From Gemmatimonadota bacterium (GTDB lineage: Bacteria > Gemmatimonadota > Gemmatimonadetes > Gemmatimonadales > GWC2-71-9): DNA of 64,000 bases. The notes beneath the pieces are model-generated. The model worked only from the letters and a program-made list of their open reading frames with translations. It ran no database searches and had not been told where the DNA came from. The stretch spans positions 1 through 64,000 of the forward strand of contig QHUJ01000119.1 in assembly GCA_003221895.1 (NCBI GenBank), written 5' to 3'. The position numbers were made by a program, and so were the translations under genes. This document shows, one piece after another, positions 15,297 to 23,627 of the stretch; the stretch's first letter is position 1; every line of letters begins with the position of its first letter.

Positions 15297-16435
15297 GGTG
15301 CCGTCGTCACGACGCGGCGCCGCTCGACGCCGGTCCACGGCTCTGTTGGCTTCAGCACCGCGGGTTTCATCCGGCCGGGCTCACCATAGACCTCGCCGTG
15401 CAGGATGTGTCTGATCAAAACCATCGTGACGCACAGCACCGGTACGGCGACGATCAATCCGATGGGGCCGAGCAATGTTCCCATCACGAGGACGCTGGCG
15501 ATCGTCAGCACGGGCGGCAGCTCGACTTTGTGCTGCATGATGCGCGGCACCACGAGGTTCGCCTCGAAGACATGGACGAGAACGCCCAGGAGAATCACGA
15601 GCAGCACCTTCACCCAGTCTCCCGAGGCAACTACAAACAGCGCCGGCAACAGGGTCGATACCAGTGTCCCGAAGAAAGGCACGATCGCAACCAGCCCCGT
15701 GAAGATGCCGAACGCCAACCAGTAGGGCACGCCGAGAATCCACAGACCGACCGCGGTCAATGCGGCGAGGACCGCCATCGCGATGAGCTGTCCAACGACC
15801 CAGGCCCGCAATGTGGCCGCCGCGTCGTCGAACACACGCATCGCGATCGCGCGATGGCGCGGCGAGAACAGCGAGATCAGGCCGTCACGATATTGCGCGG
15901 GCTGGCGCGCGAGGTAGAGCGCCATCACCACGACGCTCGCGCCCTCGATGAACAGCATCCCCCCCCCGCGCACGTAGCCGAGAATCGAGCCGCTCAGAAA
16001 CCCGACGGAATCGGAGACGAGTCCCGACACCACGCCGGACGAGGGATTCGCGAGGTCGGTCTGATCGAGGACGGGGTACTGGCTGGCCCAGCGCGCCAGC
16101 ACGTTCTGAATGTTGCTGAGCGTCTGGGGCAATCCGCCAATGAGCGCGCGCGTCTGCTCGATAACCGGGGGAAGCAGCAGCACGCCGATTCCGGTGACCC
16201 CCGCAAGCGTCGCGATGACCGCCTCCGTGAGGCCAAGCCACCGCTTCGTCCCGAAACGCCGCTCCATCAGGTCCGTGACGGCGGAGAGGTACACCGCCAG
16301 CAGGGTGGCGAGGAAGACCAGCAACAGCACGTCGATGACCCGAAGAATGAACCAGACGACGAGGGCCGCAACGAAGAGCGCCACAACTGTGGCGCTCGAC
16401 ACCCTAGTGGAGGAGGGAGTCTCGGGCTTGTTCAG
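15293..16435 (-). CDS. AI-2E family (PerM-like) membrane protein, probable CTG start
   Basis: Polytopic inner-membrane permease of the AI-2E/PerM family, about eight helices. Visible family traits are an N-terminal helix pair, a long periplasmic stretch around residues 90-140, and the C-terminal FGIFTGLVAIVPFFGTLV and LLGPIGLIVAVPV blocks. The nearest standard start is GTG 16402, without a ribosome site. A CTG at 16435 overlaps the pspA stop as CTGA, has AGGAG eight bases upstream and gives the N-terminus MNKPETPSSTRVSSAT; it is preferred (380 residues). Being coupled to pspA suggests a membrane-stress context. Confidence 0.88.
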   Translation of the reverse strand: MNKPETPSSTRVSSATVVALFVAALVVWFILRVIDVLLLVFLATLLAVYLSAVTDLMERRFGTKRWLGLTEAVIATLAGVTGIGVLLLPPVIEQTRALIGGLPQTLSNIQNVLARWASQYPVLDQTDLANPSSGVVSGLVSDSVGFLSGSILGYVRGGGMLFIEGASVVVMALYLARQPAQYRDGLISLFSPRHRAIAMRVFDDAAATLRAWVVGQLIAMAVLAALTAVGLWILGVPYWLAFGIFTGLVAIVPFFGTLVSTLLPALFVVASGDWVKVLLVILLGVLVHVFEANLVVPRIMQHKVELPPVLTIASVLVMGTLLGPIGLIVAVPVLCVTMVLIRHILHGEVYGEPGRMKPAVLKPTEPWTGVERRRVVTTAP

Positions 16436-17196
16436 CTTTTCTGCTCCTGTTCCTCGTCGTCGAGCAGCTCGGCATCCTTCGCGCCTTTGCCGAGCGCCCG
16501 CGCTTCTGCCTGCGTGCCGCCCGGCAGCAGGCCCATCTTCTGCTTCAGCGCGAGCAGCTGTTGATCGGCGTCTGCCTTCACTTCGAGTCCCTGAAACTGC
16601 TTGATGAGGGAGTCGCCCGACAGATCCTCGTTGACTTCAGCCGCGGCGATGAGCTTGCGCTCTTCGTGCTCGATCTGCTCGGCCATGCGCTCGAACGTCT
16701 CGAACGCGCTCTTGTCGGAGATCGATCCCAGCGTCTCCTGAATGCGCTTGTGCGCCTCGGCCCGCTTCTGCCGCGCGATGAGGATGTTCTTCTTGCGCTT
16801 CGCTTCCTCGATCTTGTCGTTGAGCTGACGGAGCGACGCCTTGAGCTTCTCGGTTTCTTCGCGGTGCTTGATCCACGTTTCCTGCAGCTGCACCGCGCCC
16901 TGCACGTGCTCGTTGTAACGCAGCAACGCCTGCTTGGCGAGATCGTCGCGGCCTTCCTGCACCGCGAGCACGGCGCGCTTCTCCCAGTCCTCGGAGAGCT
17001 TCTTCTCCTGCTCGGCCTGCGCCGACAGGCGCTTTTCGTCGGCGATCGCGGACGCCACCTGCTGCTTGGCCCTCGCCAGCTGGGTCCGCATGTCGACGAT
17101 GAGTTGTTCGAGAACCTTTTGCGGATTCTCCGCGCGCGAGATCAGGTCGTTGATGTTCGACCGGATCAGCGTGGACAGACGATCAATGATCCCCAT
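16432..17196 (-). CDS. pspA: PspA/IM30 (ESCRT-III-like) membrane-stress protein
   Basis: 254-residue peripheral membrane protein that oligomerizes on stressed inner membrane. Almost wholly helical: amphipathic N-terminus MGIIDRLSTLIRSNINDLI, then long coiled-coil helices to about residue 220 and an acidic tail (DDEEQEQKS). The ATG at 17196 directly follows the TAG of the neighbouring small membrane gene. It is last after six PspB-like genes; no pspF or pspC was recognised here. Confidence 0.95.
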   Translation of the reverse strand: MGIIDRLSTLIRSNINDLISRAENPQKVLEQLIVDMRTQLARAKQQVASAIADEKRLSAQAEQEKKLSEDWEKRAVLAVQEGRDDLAKQALLRYNEHVQGAVQLQETWIKHREETEKLKASLRQLNDKIEEAKRKKNILIARQKRAEAHKRIQETLGSISDKSAFETFERMAEQIEHEERKLIAAAEVNEDLSGDSLIKQFQGLEVKADADQQLLALKQKMGLLPGGTQAEARALGKGAKDAELLDDEEQEQKS

Positions 17197-17547
17197 CTAG
17201 GCTCCTGGCAATGAGCGCTCGCGCTTTTGCGCGAGCAGCCGCTCCGCAAAATCTAGCCGCTCGGCCATCTCGGCAATCTGTCCCTGCATCTCCGTCACTC
17301 TGTGCTCCAGCTCGGCCACGTGCTCGGTGTCGACCGCGGCCCCCTCGATCGGCGTGTCGCTCCACTTCCTCCGCCGATGGATGCCGGCGCGAATCCGTTC
17401 GGCGATCGCCGATACGAGATCCGACTTGAAGAACGCGTACAACACGACGCCCGCCACAACCATCCCCCCGATCATCCCGATCAGCGGAATGAGTTGATTC
17501 GGGTCAAACGGAATCATCGGCGGCGGCGCTGGTCCTTGCAAAACCAC
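17197..17547 (-). CDS. PspB-like small membrane protein, copy 6 (next to pspA)
   Basis: 116 residues: one N-terminal helix (LIPLIGMIGGMVVAGVVLYAFF), a basic segment (ERIRAGIHRRRK), a coiled coil, then the shared motif ERLDFAERLLAQK. GTG start 17547 with GGAG six bases upstream. The longest of the six paralogues, with an extra N-terminal Pro-rich stretch. Topology matches PspB (one helix plus leucine-zipper-like tail). Function is inferred from pspA adjacency only. Confidence 0.82.
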   Translation of the reverse strand: MVLQGPAPPPMIPFDPNQLIPLIGMIGGMVVAGVVLYAFFKSDLVSAIAERIRAGIHRRRKWSDTPIEGAAVDTEHVAELEHRVTEMQGQIAEMAERLDFAERLLAQKRERSLPGA

Positions 17548-17580
17548 GTGCTCTCCTACGCCAAGGATGGATCGCCCGTT

Positions 17581-17853
17581 TCAGCGGGCAACGTCCCGGT
17601 CCTGGCTCGTCGACTTCGCGAGCAGGCGTTCGGTAAAATCTACACGCTCCGCCAGTTCCGCCACTTCCCGGCGTAATTGCTCCACGTTTTCCAGCAGCTC
17701 GGCATTCTCCTCGCCCGACCCCCCGCGCGGTGTCGGTCCATGGCGGAGGCGATCAGCGAGCGCCTGCCCTAGCGGCGAGCGAGCCAAGAGCAGGGAAAAG
17801 ACACCTAACATCGCTATCACAGGTATGAAGACCCCGACCATACCGGGATTCAT
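17581..17853 (-). CDS. PspB-like small membrane protein, copy 5
   Basis: 90 residues. Starts MNPGMVGVFIPVIAML, one transmembrane helix, then PLGQALADRLRHG, a coiled coil and the shared ERVDFTERLLAKS motif. ATG 17853 overlaps the preceding stop as ATGA. Same layout as its neighbours, but sequence identity is low outside the motif, so the duplications look old. Confidence 0.82.
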   Translation of the reverse strand: MNPGMVGVFIPVIAMLGVFSLLLARSPLGQALADRLRHGPTPRGGSGEENAELLENVEQLRREVAELAERVDFTERLLAKSTSQDRDVAR

Positions 17854-18104
17854 GGGGGCAGCCGTCCTCCCTCATTCTGCTTGGCGAGCAGCCGTTCCGC
17901 GAAATCCATGCGCTCCGCCAGCTCTGTCAGCTCCTCGCGCACCCGCTGCAGCTCGTCGAGAATCTCGTCGCGCTCGGCCGGCTCGATCCCCGGTCGCCGG
18001 TGCTCGCCGGCGATGCGCTTCGCGATCGCTGCAGCCACCGGCCGGATCACCCAGAACCCGCCGCCAAAGATGAGAAAGATCGCCGCGCCTTCTGAGGGGC
18101 TCAC
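17850..18104 (-). CDS. PspB-like small membrane protein, copy 4
   Basis: 84 residues. N-terminal helix (GAAIFLIFGGGFWVI), then AAAIAKRIAGEHRR, an acidic coiled coil and ERMDFAERLLAKQ. GTG 18104 overlaps the previous stop as GTGA. Part of the six-gene array ending in pspA. Confidence 0.82.
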   Translation of the reverse strand: MSPSEGAAIFLIFGGGFWVIRPVAAAIAKRIAGEHRRPGIEPAERDEILDELQRVREELTELAERMDFAERLLAKQNEGGRLPP

Positions 18105-18349
18105 CGCTGTTCCGTTTTTCTCGCGAGCAGGCGCTCGGTGAAGTCAATGCGCTCGTTCAGATCGCCGAGTTCGCGGCGGGTTTGCTGCAGCTCGGCGAGC
18201 AGGTCTTCACGCAGCGCTTGCAACTCCTCCCGCACACCGGCATCCGCGCGCGGGCGAATCCGCTCCGCCAGCGCACGGATGAGCGGGAACAAAATCACGA
18301 CGGCGCCGGCGACCACCGCCATCAGCGCGAATACCGAGCCGCGATCCAC
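18101..18349 (-). CDS. PspB-like small membrane protein, copy 3
   Basis: 82 residues, GTG start. Helix VFALMAVVAGAVVILFPLI, then RALAERIRPRADAG, a heptad-rich coiled coil and ERIDFTERLLARK. Closest in sequence to copy 2 (both have PLIRA-x-AERIR-x-RAD). Two bases separate it from the preceding stop. Confidence 0.82.
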   Translation of the reverse strand: MDRGSVFALMAVVAGAVVILFPLIRALAERIRPRADAGVREELQALREDLLAELQQTRRELGDLNERIDFTERLLARKTEQR

Positions 18350-18351
18350 GG

Positions 18352-18621
18352 CTATCGCGCCGGCGGAAGCCGCTCGGCTTCCCGCTGCTTCGCTACCAAG
18401 CGTTCCAGAAAATCAACGCGCTCGCTCAGCTCCGCGATCTCGTGATCCGTTTGCTGCGCCTTTTGCACCACATCCTCGCGAACGCCCTGCAACTCGTCGT
18501 GGACGCCGGAATCCGCGCGCCCACGGATTCGCTCGGCAAACGCCCGGATCAGCGGGTATAGCAGGATGCAGCCCCCGACGATCGACAAAGCCGTGAGAAA
18601 CACGACCGCTTCGGATGGCAT
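18352..18621 (-). CDS. PspB-like small membrane protein, copy 2
   Basis: 89 residues from ATG 18621, in a TGATG junction with the preceding stop (an in-frame TTG lies one codon earlier). Helix VVFLTALSIVGGCILLYPLI, RAFAERIRGRADSG, a coiled coil and ERVDFLERLVAKQ. Ends ERLPPAR, as copy 1 ends ERLAPPGAR. Confidence 0.82.
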   Translation of the reverse strand: MPSEAVVFLTALSIVGGCILLYPLIRAFAERIRGRADSGVHDELQGVREDVVQKAQQTDHEIAELSERVDFLERLVAKQREAERLPPAR

Positions 18622-18923
18622 CAACGAGCTCCCGGCGGCGCCAGCCGCTCGGATTGCCGCTGTTTCGCGACCAACCGCTCCAGGAAGTCCACGCGCTCAC
18701 CCAGCTCACTGACCTGCTGCTCGACGTGTCGTAGCTCGTCGACTTCACGGCGCAGGTCCCGCACGTCCTCCGCGGTTTCCTCATCGGCGCCCGTCGCGGA
18801 CTTCTTGCCGAGAATCCGCGCCGCGATCGCCTTACCGATCGGAGTGATCGAAAACAGAATGGCGCCGCCACCCCCAAAGATCAGGACTACAGCCGCGAAC
18901 GGGATGATGTCGTCGGGATTCAG
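18621..18923 (-). CDS. PspB-like small membrane protein, copy 1, probable CTG start
   Basis: 100 residues if started at CTG 18923, which has a perfect AAGGAG six bases upstream. The N-terminus (M)NPDDIIPFAAVVLIF then lines up with copy 5 (MNPGMVGVF). The alternative TTG 18947 has no spacing to a ribosome site. One helix, AAARILGKK, a longer coiled coil and the shared ERVDFLERLVAKQ. It follows uvrA by 32 bases. Confidence 0.8.
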   Translation of the reverse strand: MNPDDIIPFAAVVLIFGGGGAILFSITPIGKAIAARILGKKSATGADEETAEDVRDLRREVDELRHVEQQVSELGERVDFLERLVAKQRQSERLAPPGAR

Positions 18924-18955
18924 TGCTCGCTCCTTGCTGCTGTTCAACCTACCGT

Positions 18956-21805
18956 CTAGTCCCCTGCCTGCAACACCTTCCGCAGGAACGGGCCGGTGTG
19001 CGATGAGCCGGACCGCGCCACCTTCTCCGGCGGACCTTCCGCCACCACGCGTCCACCCAGCTCGCCCCCCTCGGGGCCGAGGTCGATCACCCAGTCGGCC
19101 GTCTTGATGACGTCCAGATTGTGCTCGATGACGACGACGGTGTTGCCCTTATCCACCAACCGGTGGAGCACCTCGAGCAGCAGGCGCACGTCCTCGAAAT
19201 GCAGACCGGTCGTCGGCTCATCGAGGATATACAACGTGCGACCCGTATCGCGTTTGGCGAGCTCGGTCGCGAGTTTGACGCGCTGCGCTTCGCCGCCCGA
19301 CAGGGTCGTCGCCGACTGGCCAAGGTGGATGTATCCCAGACCTACGTCGTTGAGCAACTCCAGTTTCGCCCTGATGCGCGGTTGATGCTCGAAGAAATCG
19401 AGCGCGTCGGCGACGGTCAGATCGAGCACATCGGCGATCGACTTTCCCTTATAGCGGACCTCGAGCGTCTCGCGGTTGTAGCGCCGGCCCTTGCAGACCT
19501 CGCACGGGACGTAGACGTCGGGCAGGAAGTGCATCTCCACCTTCACCAGGCCGTCGCCCTGACACGCCTCGCACCGGCCCCCTTTGACGTTGAAGGAAAA
19601 GCGCCCGGGCCCATAGCCACGCAGCTTCGATTCGGGGAGGTAGGTGAACAGCTCCCGGATGGGCGTGAACAGCCCCGTGTAGGTCGCGGGGTTGGAGCGC
19701 GGCGTCCGGCCGATGGGGCTCTGGTCGATGTCGATCACCTTGTCGATGTAATCGAGTCCCTCGATCCGGTCGTGCACTCCCGGGACGACTTTGGCGCGAT
19801 AGAAGTGCCGCGCCAGCGCCTGATACAGGATGTCGGTGACGAGCGTCGATTTGCCGGATCCCGACACGCCGGTCACCGCGGTAAAGAGCCCGAGAGGGAA
19901 TTCGACGGTCAGGTTCTTGAGATTATGGTGGCGCGCGCCGACGACGCGCAGCAGCCGATCGGCATGGGCGATGCGGCGACGCGGTGGAACAGGGATCCGG
20001 AGCTCGCCGCGCAGATAGCGCGCGGTGAGTGAGTCGCGGTGCCGCAGCACCTCGTCGAGCGGTCCGGCCGCCACGACCTCGCCCCCATGACGGCCCGCGC
20101 GCGGACCGAGATCCACGACGTAATCCGCGGAGCGAATCGTCTCTTCATCGTGCTCTACGACAAGCACCGTGTTGCCCAGATCGCGCAGCTCCTTCAACGT
20201 CGCCAGCAGGCGCGCATTGTCGCGCTGGTGCAGCCCGATCGAGGGCTCGTCGAGGATGTAGAGCACGCCGACCAGCCGGCTGCCGATCTGCGTCGCGAGC
20301 CGAATCCGTTGGGCCTCGCCGCCCGAGAGGGTCGCCGCGGAACGGTCCAGGGTGAGGTAATCGAGGCCGACGTCTACGAGAAAGCGCAGCCGGTCCACGA
20401 CTTCCTTGAGGATCGGTTGCGCGATCTCGGGATCGAGTCCCACGCGGCCATTGCTGCGCAGCGGGATCCGTGAGAAGAATTCGAGCGCCTCGCGCACCGG
20501 CAGCGCGACGACGTCGCCGATGCTCTTGCCGGCCACGAGGACGGACAGGCTCTCCGGCTTGAGGCGCCGGCCCCCGCAGGTCGGACAGGGCTGCTCCACC
20601 ATGTACTGCTCGAGCTGCTCGCGGATTGCGTCTGACGACGTTTCGCGATAGCGCTTTTCGACGTGATCGAGTACGCCTTTCCAACCCGACTCGTACGACC
20701 CATGCCAGCGTTCGCTGTCGTACTGATACGTGATCGTTTTGCCGGGTGCGCCCTTCAGCAGAATCTTCTGCACGGCCGGCGACAAGTCGCGCCACGCCGT
20801 ATTGAGATCGAACTTGTAGGCGCGCGCCAGCGCCGGGAGGACCACCTTCCGCAGATAGCCGCTCGGCTCACCCCAGGGCAGCACCACGCCCTCAAGAATT
20901 GAGAGGCTGTGATCGCCGAGCACGAGATCCTCGTTGACTTCGCGCCGCGTCCCCAATCCCGAGCAGTCCGGACACGCGCCGTACGGGGAGTTGAAGGAGA
21001 ACTGTCGCGGCTCGAGCTCCGGCAGTGACAGGCCGCACTTGGGACAGGCGTAGCGCTCGGAGAATAGTCGCGACCGCGGGCTCCCGGTCTGTCGTACGAC
21101 TTCCACAACGCCCTCGGCCGCCTTGAGCGCGGTCTCGATCGAATCCGCAAGCCGGCCGCGATCGGCGGGACGCACCACCAGCCGGTCGACCACCACCGCG
21201 ATGTCGTGATTCTGACGGCGGTTCAGCTTCGGAACGTCGGAGAGGTCGTACGTCTCGCCGTTGATGCGCGCGCGCACGAACCCCTGTTTGCGCATCGCCT
21301 CAAAGACGTCGCGGAACTCACCCTTTCGGCCACGAACCAGCGGGGCGAGGACCTCAATCTTGGTACCCTCCGGCCAGTCGAGCACCAGGTCTGTGATCTG
21401 CGACGCCGACTGCCGCTCCACCGGTGACCCATCGTTAGGGCAATGCGGGGTACCCGTGCGAGCCCACAGCAGGCGGAGATAGTCGTAGACCTCGGTGATC
21501 GTGCCGACGGTCGAGCGGGGATTCGCGCCGGCGGTCTTCTGCTCGATGGAAATCGCCGGAGAGAGGCCCTCGATGGCATCGACATCGGGCTTGTCCATGA
21601 GACCGAGGAACTGACGCGCATAAGCGGAGAGCGATTCGACGTAGCGACGCTGCCCCTCAGCGTAGATCGTGTCGAATGCCAGCGACGACTTGCCCGATCC
21701 GGACAGCCCCGTGATCACGACCAGGGCATTCCTGGGCAGCTCGACGTCGATGTTCTTGAGATTGTGTTCGCGTGCTCCGCGAACGATGAGGGCGTCACCC
21801 GGCAT
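18956..21805 (-). CDS. uvrA: Excinuclease ABC subunit A
   Basis: Damage-recognition ATPase of nucleotide excision repair, 949 residues. Two ABC modules: Walker [10 protein letters not shown] at 33-41 and a second GVSGSGKST, two LSGGEAQR signatures, and Walker [10 protein letters not shown] and LDEPTTGLH. Zinc modules CPKCG...CPDC and CEAC...CEVC are intact. The start ATG 21805 gives [18 protein letters not shown]; upstream open frame does not look coding. A TTGACC-N18-TAGGCT promoter ends eight bases before the ATG, suggesting a leaderless mRNA. Confidence 0.98.
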   Translation of the reverse strand: MPGDALIVRGAREHNLKNIDVELPRNALVVITGLSGSGKSSLAFDTIYAEGQRRYVESLSAYARQFLGLMDKPDVDAIEGLSPAISIEQKTAGANPRSTVGTITEVYDYLRLLWARTGTPHCPNDGSPVERQSASQITDLVLDWPEGTKIEVLAPLVRGRKGEFRDVFEAMRKQGFVRARINGETYDLSDVPKLNRRQNHDIAVVVDRLVVRPADRGRLADSIETALKAAEGVVEVVRQTGSPRSRLFSERYACPKCGLSLPELEPRQFSFNSPYGACPDCSGLGTRREVNEDLVLGDHSLSILEGVVLPWGEPSGYLRKVVLPALARAYKFDLNTAWRDLSPAVQKILLKGAPGKTITYQYDSERWHGSYESGWKGVLDHVEKRYRETSSDAIREQLEQYMVEQPCPTCGGRRLKPESLSVLVAGKSIGDVVALPVREALEFFSRIPLRSNGRVGLDPEIAQPILKEVVDRLRFLVDVGLDYLTLDRSAATLSGGEAQRIRLATQIGSRLVGVLYILDEPSIGLHQRDNARLLATLKELRDLGNTVLVVEHDEETIRSADYVVDLGPRAGRHGGEVVAAGPLDEVLRHRDSLTARYLRGELRIPVPPRRRIAHADRLLRVVGARHHNLKNLTVEFPLGLFTAVTGVSGSGKSTLVTDILYQALARHFYRAKVVPGVHDRIEGLDYIDKVIDIDQSPIGRTPRSNPATYTGLFTPIRELFTYLPESKLRGYGPGRFSFNVKGGRCEACQGDGLVKVEMHFLPDVYVPCEVCKGRRYNRETLEVRYKGKSIADVLDLTVADALDFFEHQPRIRAKLELLNDVGLGYIHLGQSATTLSGGEAQRVKLATELAKRDTGRTLYILDEPTTGLHFEDVRLLLEVLHRLVDKGNTVVVIEHNLDVIKTADWVIDLGPEGGELGGRVVAEGPPEKVARSGSSHTGPFLRKVLQAGD

Positions 21806-21813
21806 AGACCCGT

Positions 21814-21843
21814 AGCCTAGACCGGCCAATGGCTTGCGGTCAA
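21814..21843 (-). promoter_or_regulatory. uvrA promoter, leaderless arrangement
   Basis: Minus strand TTGACC (21838-21843), an 18-base spacer and TAGGCT (21814-21819), then eight bases to the ATG. The transcript would begin at or within about two bases of the start codon. No SOS (LexA) box was recognised. Confidence 0.55.
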
Positions 21844-21861
21844 CTCTCCACTTTCCTACGT

Positions 21862-21867
21862 TAGCAT
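21862..21867 (+). promoter_or_regulatory. Candidate -10 box (TAGCAT) seven bases before cutA
   Basis: TAGCAT lies seven bases before the cutA ATG, with no Shine-Dalgarno site between. The -35 region is weak. It overlaps the upstream side of the divergent uvrA promoter. Confidence 0.45.
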
Positions 21868-21874
21868 CCCTCAA

Positions 21875-22195
21875 ATGGCCACGGATGCGCTGGTCGTCCT
21901 GACGACGCTCGGATCCACCGGCGACGCGCGAACGCTGGTCCGCGGCCTGGTCGAAGAGCGCCTCGTCGCCTGCGGCACCGTGCTGCCGGCTGCGTCGATC
22001 TATCGGTGGGAGGGCGCCGTACATGAGGAAGAGGAGGTTGTGGTCTTGCTGAAAACCGATGCCTCCAAATGGGATGCGCTGGCCGCTGCCGTGCACGAGC
22101 GGCATCCCTATAAAGTTCCTGAGCTGCTCGCGTTCCCTGCCGAGGCAGGCTCCCCAGCGTACCTGTCATGGTTGAAGGGGTCGGTGGCGCCATGA
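21875..22195 (+). CDS. cutA: CutA1 divalent-ion tolerance protein
   Basis: 106-residue trimeric PII-like fold protein linked to copper/divalent cation tolerance, exact role unsettled. Visible: [23 protein letters not shown] (family core) and the [14 protein letters not shown] motif. First gene of a six-gene plus-strand operon; its stop overlaps the next start (ATGA). Confidence 0.95.
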   Translation: MATDALVVLTTLGSTGDARTLVRGLVEERLVACGTVLPAASIYRWEGAVHEEEEVVVLLKTDASKWDALAAAVHERHPYKVPELLAFPAEAGSPAYLSWLKGSVAP

Positions 22196-23124
22196 ACAAC
22201 CAGTCGGATCGCGGGGGCAACCCCAAGCGTGAGCGGCGCTGGCAAACATCGCAGGAGCGTGCGCGCGTCGCTGCCGAGCTGATCGAGGAAGCGGAATCGC
22301 TCACGCAGACCGGAGCCATCGCGAGTCCGAATGACGTGGCACGCGATCGCCAACCGCCGCCCATTCGCGTCGCGCCACTGGCGACTCCGGCTCCCCGGGC
22401 AAAGCTCGACCAGGAAGCGACGCCTCCAGCGCCGAGTGAGGAGCCGACCGCTCCACCACCTCCTCCTCCTCCAGCCTCTACCAACGTCTCGGAGCCGCAG
22501 GCTCCGGTGTCCGACGATCCTTTGTATGTGGCGGCACGCGAGGCGAGCGAGCGCGGCGAGGTCGAGCGCGCGGCGGCGTCGTACCGCGACCTGCTCGCGC
22601 GCGATCCGAAGCACGTGAAGGCGCGCAACAACCTGGCGCTCATCCTCGACTCGCGCGGCGATCGCGACGGCGCGCTCGCCGAGCTCGATCGCGCGCTGGA
22701 GATCGAGCCGGATAATGCCGCGCTCTTGCTCAACCGCGCCGCGCTGCTCGGCGCGAGCGTACGCTACGCGGCCGCACAGCGCGATCTGCAGCGCCTGCTG
22801 CGGGCCGATCCGACCAACGTCGAAGCCCTGTTCAATCTGGGCATCGTGCTGACGCGGCGTGGCATGTGGCGCGAAGGGATCGACCAGCTGCGGCGCGCCG
22901 TCGAGCTGGAGCCGGGCCGGGCCGCGGCGTGGTACTATCTCGGCGAAGCGTTGAACCACATGGACGACCTCAACGGGGCGCTGGCCGCCTATGAGCGGGC
23001 GGTCGAGATCCAACCGGCGAATCCCAAGGCCCTGTACGGCATCGGCAAGATCCTCGACCGGTTGAACCGGCCCGATGAAGCCACGGCGATGTATCGCCGC
23101 TCCCGGGAAATGACCGGGAGGTGA
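22192..23124 (+). CDS. TPR-repeat protein with Pro-rich N-terminus
   Basis: 310 residues. The N-terminal third is charged then low-complexity (Pro/Ala, with a seven-Pro run near residue 95). From about residue 115 there are five or so tetratricopeptide repeats (for example AAWYYLGEALNHMDDLNGAL). No signal peptide, so a cytoplasmic scaffold is likely. ATG 22192 overlaps the cutA stop. Partner unknown; the downstream macro and transglutaminase-like genes are candidates. Confidence 0.85.
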   Translation: MNNQSDRGGNPKRERRWQTSQERARVAAELIEEAESLTQTGAIASPNDVARDRQPPPIRVAPLATPAPRAKLDQEATPPAPSEEPTAPPPPPPPASTNVSEPQAPVSDDPLYVAAREASERGEVERAAASYRDLLARDPKHVKARNNLALILDSRGDRDGALAELDRALEIEPDNAALLLNRAALLGASVRYAAAQRDLQRLLRADPTNVEALFNLGIVLTRRGMWREGIDQLRRAVELEPGRAAAWYYLGEALNHMDDLNGALAAYERAVEIQPANPKALYGIGKILDRLNRPDEATAMYRRSREMTGR

Positions 23125-23627
23125 TTCGCGTAGTCGTGGACGATCTGGCGACGTTTGCCGCCGATGCGATCGTCCGTCCCGCCACTACTCGACTCGACCC
23201 TACGGCTGCAGCGCTGCGTCGCCTGGAGATTCTCGGCGGCGAGGACTTCCAGAACAAGATTCGCTTGAGTCGTGAGCTGGCCGTCGGCGCGGCGGTGGTC
23301 ACGGCGGCCGGCGGCGATTTGCCCTCCGAATTCGTCATTCATGCCGTGATCCGCAGTGAAGTCGAGCCGGTCACGCGCGGCAACGTCGCGCGGGCCTGGC
23401 TGTCGGTGCTGCATCAGGCACAGGAGTGGCAGTTCAACCACCTCAGCGCGCCACCGCTCGGGACGGGCGCCGGGAATCTCGCCCTCGAGGATGCCGCCGA
23501 GATCATGGCGACGGTCCTGCACGCCCATCACGGGAGCGCGCAGTTTCCGGCTGATGTCTCGTTCGTGGTTGAGCGGCCCGAGGATCAGCAGGTGTTCGAG
23601 GCCGCGCTGCAGCGGGCCGTCTCGTGA
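23121..23627 (+). CDS. Macro-domain protein (atypical ADP-ribose pocket)
   Basis: 168 residues with macro-domain layout: ADAIVRPATTRL at the start, GAAVVTAAGGDLPSEFVIHAV in the middle and APPLGTGAGNLALEDAAEIM for the phosphate loop. The NAAN motif that typically contacts ADP-ribose is replaced by RPAT, so hydrolase activity is doubtful. GTG 23121 overlaps the previous stop (GTGA). Confidence 0.82.
   Translation: MIRVVVDDLATFAADAIVRPATTRLDPTAAALRRLEILGGEDFQNKIRLSRELAVGAAVVTAAGGDLPSEFVIHAVIRSEVEPVTRGNVARAWLSVLHQAQEWQFNHLSAPPLGTGAGNLALEDAAEIMATVLHAHHGSAQFPADVSFVVERPEDQQVFEAALQRAVS

Noticed and set aside
21806-22105. Extended uvrA start about 100 codons upstream
   Set aside because: The extra residues do not resemble UvrA and run antisense into cut[16 protein letters not shown] matches the normal family start.
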